The notes under the pieces: model-generated
Database searches by the model: none
What the model was told of the DNA's origin: nothing
Seen by the model: only the letters and a program-made list of their open reading frames with translations
Made by a program: the position numbers and the translations under genes
Assembly: GCA_013823505.1 (NCBI GenBank)
Contig: PNMH01000009.1
Location: forward strand, 1-64,000
Reading direction: 5' to 3'
Source of the DNA: Polaromonas sp.
GTDB lineage: Bacteria; Pseudomonadota; Gammaproteobacteria; Burkholderiales; Burkholderiaceae
DNA length: 64,000 nucleotides
Shown here: piece by piece, positions 51,889 through 64,000 of the stretch
Numbering within the stretch: position 1 is the stretch's first letter
How the letters are laid out: the number at the start of each line of letters is the position of its first letter

Positions 51889-52368
51889 TCACTCGGCGGG
51901 CTTGGCGTCGCCGCTGTCGGCGGCCTTGCTGAAGAGAAACTGGCTGATCAGGTTTTCGAGGATCACGGCCGATTGAGTCTGGGTGATCACCGCGCCAGCG
52001 GCGATGTTTTCAGCGTCGCCGCCCGGCTCGATGCCGATGTACTGCTCGCCCAACAGGCCACTGGTGAGGATCTTTAGCGAGCTGTCCTTGGGGAAGGCGT
52101 AGCGGGATTCCAGCGCCAGCGTGATGTTGGCCTGGAAGGTCTTGTCGTCAAAGGTGATGGACTCCACCCGACCGACCACCACGCCCGCGCTTCTCACTGC
52201 GGCCTTGGGTTTGACGCCACCGGCGTTGTCGAAGCGGCCCACCACCTGGTAGGTTTTCTCGAAGTTGAGACTGAGCAGGTTGGCCGACTGCAGGGCCAGG
52301 AACAGGATGGCCGCAGCGCCGATCAGCACGAACAGACCTACCCAGATGTCGTTTTTGGAACTTTGCAT
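51889..52368 (-). CDS. mlaD: MlaD, MCE-domain lipid-binding subunit
   Basis: 159 aa from ATG 52368. One membrane helix (residues 8-28) and one MCE domain (VVGRFDNAGGVKPKAAVRSA, GLLGEQYIGIEPGG), then a short tail helix. Hexamer over MlaE. The frame runs further upstream but only into mlaE shadow sequence. Confidence 0.95.
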   Translation of the reverse strand: MQSSKNDIWVGLFVLIGAAAILFLALQSANLLSLNFEKTYQVVGRFDNAGGVKPKAAVRSAGVVVGRVESITFDDKTFQANITLALESRYAFPKDSSLKILTSGLLGEQYIGIEPGGDAENIAAGAVITQTQSAVILENLISQFLFSKAADSGDAKPAE

Positions 52369-52387
52369 GTTGATCTCCGGATGACGT

Positions 52388-53170
52388 TCAGATGCTGAAC
52401 ATCGTGGCGGTGAGGATGAAATCGAGCGCCAGCACGGCGAGCGAGGCGACCACCACGGTGCGGGTGGTGGCGCGCGAAACGCCTTCGGGCGTGGGGTGCG
52501 CACTGTAGCCCTGCAGCAGCGCGACAAAGGTGACGGCAAAGCCGAACACCACGCTCTTGATGACGCCATTGCCCACATCGGCCCAGACGTCCACGCCGCC
52601 TTGCATCTGGCTCCAGAAGGCACCACCGTCGAGGCCCAGCATGAGCACGCCCACGACCCAGCCTCCGATGACACCGACCGCGCTAAAAATGCCGGCAAGC
52701 AAGGGCATGACGATCACGCCGGCCCAGAAACGTGGAGCCAGCACGCGACGCACCGGGTCCACCGCCATCATTTCCATGGCGCTGAGTTGCTCACCCGCTT
52801 TCATCAGGCCAATCTCGGCGGTGAGGGACGTGCCGGCGCGACCCGCAAACAGGAGTGCTGTGATCACGGGCCCGAGTTCGCGCACCAGCGACAGCGTGAC
52901 CAGCAAACCCAGTGCTTCGGTGGCGCCGTAGATGCGCAGCGTGTAGTAGCCCTGCAGGCCGAGCACGAAACCCACAAACAGGCCGGAGACACCGATGAGG
53001 GCCAATGAATGGTTGCCCAAAAAGTGGATCTGGTCACGCAGCAGTCCAGGGCGGCGCAGGGCGGCGCCCAACAGCCACAGCAGGCGCACGAGCAGGCGCG
53101 TGGCGGTGCCGATGCTGGTGATCTGGCTGCGCACCGCGAAGCCCAGGCGGGCGATCCAAGCCGTGGTCAT
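52388..53170 (-). CDS. mlaE: MlaE permease
   Basis: 260 aa, five to six helices; family text [47 protein letters not shown] and the [13 protein letters not shown] coupling segment. Overlaps mlaF stop by ATGA. Confidence 0.96.
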   Translation of the reverse strand: MTTAWIARLGFAVRSQITSIGTATRLLVRLLWLLGAALRRPGLLRDQIHFLGNHSLALIGVSGLFVGFVLGLQGYYTLRIYGATEALGLLVTLSLVRELGPVITALLFAGRAGTSLTAEIGLMKAGEQLSAMEMMAVDPVRRVLAPRFWAGVIVMPLLAGIFSAVGVIGGWVVGVLMLGLDGGAFWSQMQGGVDVWADVGNGVIKSVVFGFAVTFVALLQGYSAHPTPEGVSRATTRTVVVASLAVLALDFILTATMFSI

Positions 53171-53991
53171 GCCGGCTCCTTGTGGCCGTTGCCGAAGTCG
53201 TCTTCAAGGCTGGGCCCGGGGTGGTGAAAGCGCACAGGGCCGTCGGGCAAGGCGTTGACGAACTGTTTGACCAACGGGTCTTCGCTGTGGCGCACCTCGT
53301 CGGGCGTGCCTTGCGCCGCGATCTTGCCGTTGGCGAGCACGATCACCTGGTCGGCGATGTGGAAGGTTTCGTCCAGGTCATGGGAGACCACGATGCTGGT
53401 CAGGCCCATGGCGTCGTTGAGCTGGCGAATCAGGCGGGCGGCGGTGCCCAGCGAGATCGGGTCCAACCCGGCGAAGGGTTCGTCGTACATCACGAGTTCG
53501 GGATCGAGCGCGATGGCGCGGGCCAGCGCCACACGCCTGGCCATGCCACCCGAAAGCTCGCTGGGCATGAGATCGCGTGCACCACGCAGGCCGACCGCGT
53601 TGAGCTTCATCAGCACGATGTCGCGCACCAGGGCCTCGGGCAGCTTCGTGTGTTCGTGCAGCGGGAAGGCGACGTTGTCGAACACGCTCATGTCGGTGAA
53701 CAAAGCCCCGAACTGGAACAACATGCCCATGCGCCGGCGCGCGGCATACAGGGCCTCGGCCCGCATCACCGTGATGTCTTGCCCGTCGAACAGGGTCTGA
53801 CCCTTCTGGGCACGCAGTTGCCCGCCGATGAGGCGCAGCACCGTGGTCTTGCCGCCGCCGGAGGCGCCCATGAGCGCCGTGACCTTGCCGCGAGGCACGG
53901 TCAGCGTGACGTTGTCGAGGATGGCGCGTTGGCCGTACCCGAAGGTCAGGTTGCGCAGTTCGACCAGAGGAGGAGCGTTTTCGGTGGGCAT
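53167..53991 (-). CDS. mlaF: MlaF ATPase
   Basis: 274 aa from ATG 53991. Walker [19 protein letters not shown]-loop [15 protein letters not shown], signature [17 protein letters not shown], Walker [16 protein letters not shown] and [12 protein letters not shown]. First gene of mlaFEDACB; a terminator lies directly before it, so its promoter must sit inside the 16-25 bp around the hairpin or further into the gltD end. Confidence 0.96.
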   Translation of the reverse strand: MPTENAPPLVELRNLTFGYGQRAILDNVTLTVPRGKVTALMGASGGGKTTVLRLIGGQLRAQKGQTLFDGQDITVMRAEALYAARRRMGMLFQFGALFTDMSVFDNVAFPLHEHTKLPEALVRDIVLMKLNAVGLRGARDLMPSELSGGMARRVALARAIALDPELVMYDEPFAGLDPISLGTAARLIRQLNDAMGLTSIVVSHDLDETFHIADQVIVLANGKIAAQGTPDEVRHSEDPLVKQFVNALPDGPVRFHHPGPSLEDDFGNGHKEPA

Positions 53992-53996
53992 CAAAC

Positions 53997-54025
53997 AAAA
54001 ACCGGGCAATGGGTGCCCGGTTTTT
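53997..54025 (-). terminator. Terminator of gltBD
   Basis: CCGGGCA (54002-54008) and TGCCCGG (54014-54020) around a 5-nt loop, with AAAAA on one side and TTTTT on the other, so it can work in both directions. It lies 53 bp after the gltD stop and 5 bp before the mlaF ATG. Confidence 0.88.
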
Positions 54026-54078
54026 CGATGATACGAGATTCGGGGTAAACCCCAAGCCTCGGTGTGTTTCGTTTGATG

Positions 54079-55560
<1,482 letters not shown>

Positions 55561-55586
55561 GATGCGTGTCCTTCGATTGCGTTGGC

Positions 55587-60365
<4,779 letters not shown>

Positions 60366-60422
60366 GGCGCTTCCTTCTCGGTTCGTGGGGCGTTGATTCA
60401 AATCGGGACTGCGGAGCTTATT

Positions 60423-60440
60423 GCATTGCAACAACAATGC
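60423..60440. repeat. Dyad upstream of gltB
   Basis: GCATTG (60423-60428) and CAATGC (60435-60440) around 6 bp, about 60 bp before the gltB start. It could be a regulator site for gltBD; no -35 or -10 box could be set with confidence. Confidence 0.25.
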
Positions 60441-60453
60441 CAAGCAAATTAAA

Positions 60454-61283
60454 TGGGGTCAGATTCCAATTATTTACAATCGAATTCGATTCGGAAATCA
60501 ATTGGGGACAGATCAAAAGGATGTGCGGTGTCGCAAGGACACACGCCTGATCAGCGGGCTTCGGGGGGCTTCGTTCGTGGGCGTCCTGCCCGCGCTTCGC
60601 TGATCCGTCGGGGCGTCTGCTTTTGCAAGCTCTCCACAAAGTCGGCATCGCCCAATGCCCAGCCGTGCAGCGTGGCGTGCGTGATGGCTTTTTGTGCATC
60701 GGCAGTCAGCCCGGCGCGCACCAATTCGGTGTAGGCCGCCTCCCGCGCAAAAGGTGTGTTACCGAGGCTCCAGACCAGAGGATGGGGCGTGACGCGCCGA
60801 TCATTGGTCTGACCGATGAAGTGCCGGTGACTGGACCAGAGGTATTGCCTCGGGTCGCTGACCATGCCGGCGCGCACAGGGTTGAGGTCCAGATACGCCA
60901 TGCAGGCCAGCAAGTACCGGTCTGTCTGGATCAGGGTGGACTTGTACCGCCCTTCCCACAATGTGCCGGTGCGCTGATGCCGGTCGTTGAAGTAACGCAC
61001 ATAACGCCGGCCCACAGCCTGCATCATCAGTGGCACGCCCTCATTGGTTTCAGGCGTGATGAGCAGGTGGAAATGGTTGTCCATCAACACATAGGCATTG
61101 ATCGCCACCTGGTGCTTTTTGGCGTTTTCAGCCATCAGTTCCAGCAACACCTCGCGGTCGTCATCGGTTGTGACGATGGGCTGGCGGTTGTTGCCGCGCT
61201 GGATGACATGGTGGGGGTAGCCAGCGACGGTGAGGCGGGGCAATCGGGCCATAGACGTGGAATGAAATGGGAATCTGACCCCA
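60454..61283. mobile_element. RAYT element: transposase gene with flanking inverted repeats
   Basis: TGGGGTCAGATTCC (60454-60467) and its exact inverse GGAATCTGACCCCA (61270-61283) bracket the transposase gene; AATT stands just outside each. A related copy ATTGGGGACAGATC lies at 60501-60514 and a 14-bp palindrome AATCGAATTCGATT at 60478-60491. This is the layout of REP-associated tyrosine transposase loci. No target duplication is expected for this class. Confidence 0.75.
60551..61252 (-). CDS. REP-associated tyrosine transposase (IS200-like, Y1)
   Basis: 233 aa. HUH motif as NHFHLLITPE (about residue 58), N-terminal MARLPRLTVAGYPHHVIQRGNN typical of RAYT proteins, catalytic Tyr probably in VGRRYVRYFNDRH, then GTLWEGRYKSTLI, YLDLNPVRAGMV and WSSHRHFIG. 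The C-terminus is a basic tail. RAYTs nick single-stranded REP hairpins and are domesticated single-copy genes in many genomes. Intact, no frameshift. Confidence 0.9.
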   Translation of the reverse strand: MARLPRLTVAGYPHHVIQRGNNRQPIVTTDDDREVLLELMAENAKKHQVAINAYVLMDNHFHLLITPETNEGVPLMMQAVGRRYVRYFNDRHQRTGTLWEGRYKSTLIQTDRYLLACMAYLDLNPVRAGMVSDPRQYLWSSHRHFIGQTNDRRVTPHPLVWSLGNTPFAREAAYTELVRAGLTADAQKAITHATLHGWALGDADFVESLQKQTPRRISEARAGRPRTKPPEAR

Positions 61284-61300
61284 ATTAGACATGACCTCGA

Positions 61301-62509
61301 TCAGACACGCTGGCGCCATTCTGCTTGCAATCGGCCAGCCAAAAGCAGCCCCAGGACAGACGATGTCCCTGTCACCCACCAGGTGGACTGCCAGCCACCG
61401 GCCTGGGTGGCAACCCAGGCCACAAGCGGTGGGCCGATGAACTGACCCAGTGCCGAAAACTGTTGCATCCAGCCGACCGTGGTGGACACCGTGTCTTCGC
61501 CCGGTGCCAGCACCACCGCGAGGCCAAACAAGGTCCCGGGGATCAGGCCACCCACACCCGAGAACACCAGCACGGCCAGGTACTGCGCCACCGGATGCCC
61601 CGTCGCAGCAAACGTGATGACCGAGCCGATCCCCATGGCGCAAAAACCCCCGGCCAACAGCACACCGGGGCGCACGCCCCGTGCCAGCAGTCGGCCGGCG
61701 CCGATGTTGCCCACCATGTTGATACCGGCAGCCAGCGCGCTGAGGCTGCCCACCGTCGCCGCGGCAAACCCGGCTTGCGCGTAAATGGTTGGCAAAAAAC
61801 CGATGACGGCGAGCCATTGGCCGGAGTACAGAAAAAACGCCAAGGCCACCCACCAAGGCCCTGGTGCTGTGAGCGTTTTCCGCAGACGCGGCCCCCAGGC
61901 GCCGACGCCCTGACCAGGCCTGGTGACGGCCGACACCTCGTCAGGCTTCACACTGCGCGCCAGAAGCACCGCCGAGCCCAATGACAGCAAGGAAAGCGCA
62001 ACCCAGGCCCACCGCCAGCCGACCTGGCCGATGAGAGCGCCGCCCGCCAACAGGGCCAACGCCGTGCCCAGCGGCATGTAGGCACCCCACCAACCCAGGG
62101 CGCGCGAGAGCGTGGGCGCATGCAGCACACGCCGGCGCAGCAGGCCCGGCGCGGGCAGCACGGACAGCAGGAAACCCACACCCTCCACCACGCGCGACAG
62201 CAACAGCCATCCTGTGCCCGGTGCCACGGCGCCCAGCATGCTGCCCATGGCCAACAGGACCAGGCCGATCAACATGACCCGGCGTGGCCCGAGCCTGTCG
62301 GCTGTGAGGCCAACCGCCAGGCCCAGGGTCATGCCGGCCAGCTGCACCAACGACAACAGAAAGCCCGCCTGCACCAGCGTGAGCTGCAAGGTCTCGCGCA
62401 GCACGGGGATGGCCACTGGCAGCTTGCCAATGTGCAGGGCGCAGGTCACGCCCACAGCAAGCACGATGGCGGCGGTGTGCCGGGAGGCCGGGTCGTCGCG
62501 GTCGGTCAT
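61301..62509 (-). CDS. MFS transporter
   Basis: 402 aa, twelve helices from ATG 62509. Motif A-like DRLGPRRVMLIG after TM2, VVEGVGFLL in TM4. CynX/NimT-like (cyanate permease-type) by general look; substrate unknown. Located 22 bp after dgt and possibly co-transcribed with it. Confidence 0.88.
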   Translation of the reverse strand: MTDRDDPASRHTAAIVLAVGVTCALHIGKLPVAIPVLRETLQLTLVQAGFLLSLVQLAGMTLGLAVGLTADRLGPRRVMLIGLVLLAMGSMLGAVAPGTGWLLLSRVVEGVGFLLSVLPAPGLLRRRVLHAPTLSRALGWWGAYMPLGTALALLAGGALIGQVGWRWAWVALSLLSLGSAVLLARSVKPDEVSAVTRPGQGVGAWGPRLRKTLTAPGPWWVALAFFLYSGQWLAVIGFLPTIYAQAGFAAATVGSLSALAAGINMVGNIGAGRLLARGVRPGVLLAGGFCAMGIGSVITFAATGHPVAQYLAVLVFSGVGGLIPGTLFGLAVVLAPGEDTVSTTVGWMQQFSALGQFIGPPLVAWVATQAGGWQSTWWVTGTSSVLGLLLAGRLQAEWRQRV

Positions 62510-62531
62510 GGCACAGCGCAGCGCGGCTGAC

Positions 62532-63716
62532 TCACGGGAAGACCACGGTCCCGAACAGGCGCTCGTGCTCCCGGATCGCAAACCGATCGGTCATGCCGGC
62601 GATGTAGTCGGCCACCGCGCGCGCATGGTGCTGGCTGCGACCGTGAGCCTCAGGCAGTTCCTGGGGCACGTTCAGGTATCGCTCAAACAGATCGCTCACC
62701 ACCTGCCGCGCGCGGCCGGTGGTTTCCATGACCTGAGGGTGGCGGTACAGATTGCGCAGCAGAAAGGTCTTGAGCACCTGCGAACGCTCGCGCATGGCCG
62801 GAGAAAAAGCCACCAGTGGCGGCAGACGGCGCGCGGCATCGGCATCAACGGGGCCCTGCTCGGCGATGCACAAACGGGTGTGATCGATCACGTCGTACAC
62901 CTGGTCGCTGAGCATCAGCCGGATGGATTCGAACAGCAGGCGCCGTCCACCCAGCGCCGGATGGGCTTGCAATGCCTGCTGCCGGTAGTGCGCAAACAGC
63001 GGCACTTCGTCGAGCTGCTCCAACGTGAGCAAGCCCGAGCGCACACCGTCATCAATGTCGTGCGCGTTGTAGGCAATCTCGTCGGCCAGGTTGCACAGTT
63101 GGGCCTCCAGGCTGGGCGAGCCGCCGTTGAGAAACCGGGCGGCCACGCCAGCGGGCTCCAGGAGCTCCAACCGCTGCGCATGCGCGCGAGAACAGTGTTT
63201 GAGAATGCCCTCACGGGTCTCGAAGCACAGGTTCAGGCCATCAAAGGACGGGTAGCGCTCTTCCAGTTCGTCCACGACGCGCAGGCTTTGCAAATTGTGT
63301 TCGAAGCCGCCGCCGTTCGCCGCCAGCTCACTGGGCGGGAGGGCCTGCATGCAGGCGTTCAGCGCGTCCTGGCCTGCATGTCCGAAGGGTGTGTGGCCGA
63401 GGTCGTGGGCCAGCGCGATGGCTTCCACCAGATCTTCGTTGAGTTGCAACGACCTCGCGATGCTGCGCCCGAGCTGGGCGACTTCGAGCGAGTGGGTCAG
63501 GCGCGTGCGGAAGAGATCACCTTCGTGGTTCAGGAAGACCTGGGTCTTGTAGACCAGCCGGCGAAAGGCTGTGGAATGAATCACGCGATCCCGGTCGCGC
63601 TGGAAGGCGGTCCGCGTGGGCGCTTCGGGTTCGGGATGGCGGCGTCCCCGGCTGCGCGCAGGGTCACTGGCGTACGCGGCCAACCCTTGGACTGGCGGCT
63701 GCGGCACCCGCTCCAT
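62532..63716 (-). CDS. dgt: Deoxyguanosinetriphosphate triphosphohydrolase-like protein
   Basis: 394 aa HD-domain enzyme that splits dNTPs to nucleoside and triphosphate. HD ligands [28 protein letters not shown] and [19 protein letters not shown]. Type 2 dGTPase-like (YfbR/Dgt family short form). TGATG overlap with aroB upstream, the common aroB-dgt order. Confidence 0.94.
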   Translation of the reverse strand: MERVPQPPVQGLAAYASDPARSRGRRHPEPEAPTRTAFQRDRDRVIHSTAFRRLVYKTQVFLNHEGDLFRTRLTHSLEVAQLGRSIARSLQLNEDLVEAIALAHDLGHTPFGHAGQDALNACMQALPPSELAANGGGFEHNLQSLRVVDELEERYPSFDGLNLCFETREGILKHCSRAHAQRLELLEPAGVAARFLNGGSPSLEAQLCNLADEIAYNAHDIDDGVRSGLLTLEQLDEVPLFAHYRQQALQAHPALGGRRLLFESIRLMLSDQVYDVIDHTRLCIAEQGPVDADAARRLPPLVAFSPAMRERSQVLKTFLLRNLYRHPQVMETTGRARQVVSDLFERYLNVPQELPEAHGRSQHHARAVADYIAGMTDRFAIREHERLFGTVVFP

Positions 63717-64000
63717 CAGGCCTGCACGCTGTCGGCGATGACCTGCGCCACCAACGCGTCGGGTGCGCTGCGCACCACCGCGCTGCCAGGGCGGTCTATG
63801 ACCACGAACTTGATCTCACCCGCCTCCGATTTTTTATCAACCCGCATGAGCGCAAGGTAGCGCCCGAGATTGTCTTGGGTATCGAGCACTGGGGCCACCG
63901 TGGGCAGCCCCGCTGCCTGCACCAGGCGCGTGAGACGCTCGACAAACGCCGCGTCCACGCCGCCCAGCAGCTGCGAGAGCCGGGCCGCCATCACCATGCC
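63716..64000 (-). CDS. aroB: 3-dehydroquinate synthase, C-terminal part
   Basis: Last 94 residues of AroB (shikimate pathway); the rest lies past the right edge. GMVMAARLS follows the metal-binding HGEAV segment expected just outside, and [20 protein letters not shown] is the family C-terminus. Stop overlaps the dgt start. Confidence 0.9.
   Translation of the reverse strand, partial: GMVMAARLSQLLGGVDAAFVERLTRLVQAAGLPTVAPVLDTQDNLGRYLALMRVDKKSEAGEIKFVVIDRPGSAVVRSAPDALVAQVIADSVQA

Overview
The window is a dense, GC-rich stretch of chromosome with ordinary core genes and almost no accessory DNA. Gene content and order (mla, ABC exporter, ibaG, murA, his and tat genes in one long array; petABC beside sspAB; pilBCD-coaE-zapD-yacG; rplU-rpmA-obgE-proB; secA-argJ-DUF815-nudix) point to a betaproteobacterium of the order Burkholderiales. 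The best guess is the family Comamonadaceae (Hydrogenophaga/Acidovorax-like). That assignment rests on recognised synteny and protein style, not on a database search.

Layout. 1-3.4 kb: start of an RND efflux adaptor gene, a two-gene unit with a glutaredoxin-fold protein that has lost its cysteines, and a chemoreceptor. 3.5-6.4 kb: rpoH behind a perfect CIRCE operator, then a membrane sensor with a decayed GGDEF domain. 6.4-14.8 kb: lysS, a lytic transglycosylase, proS, rppH, a CNP1-like protein, proB, obgE and ribosomal proteins L27/L21. 14.9-21.7 kb, plus strand: polyprenyl diphosphate synthase, tRNA-Pro(CGG), pilB-pilC-pilD, coaE, zapD, yacG. 21.7-28.3 kb, minus strand: nudix, DUF815 ATPase, argJ, secA, an M23 peptidase; a dciA-like gene faces away from the peptidase. 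28.7-33 kb: tRNA-Thr(TGT), sspB, sspA and the cytochrome bc1 operon petABC. 33.2-36.8 kb: mscL, pdxA, a Nif3-like gene and a membrane-anchored HtrA protease.

36.8-54 kb is a run of minus-strand genes for the cell envelope and histidine. In transcription order these are mlaFEDACB, an ABC-2 exporter, ibaG, murA, hisG-D-C-B-H-A-F, (one opposite-strand lapA-like gene), hisI, hisE, a small membrane protein, a HIT hydrolase and tatABC. Many neighbours overlap by ATGA or TGATG, which implies translational coupling. 54-60.4 kb is gltBD. A REP-associated tyrosine transposase (RAYT) with flanking inverted repeats sits between gltB and an MFS transporter; dgt and the C-terminal end of aroB close the window.

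I found no CRISPR array, prophage, integron, toxin-antitoxin or defence island, and no convincing unknown multi-gene system. The points most worth a second look are small. They are the CIRCE site on rpoH, a lysS mRNA whose leader seems to be little more than one hairpin, the glutaredoxin-like protein without cysteines, the 7TMR-DISM protein with a dead GGDEF domain, the lapA-like gene inverted inside the his array, the RAYT element, and hairpins in the rplU leader and between rpmA and obgE.
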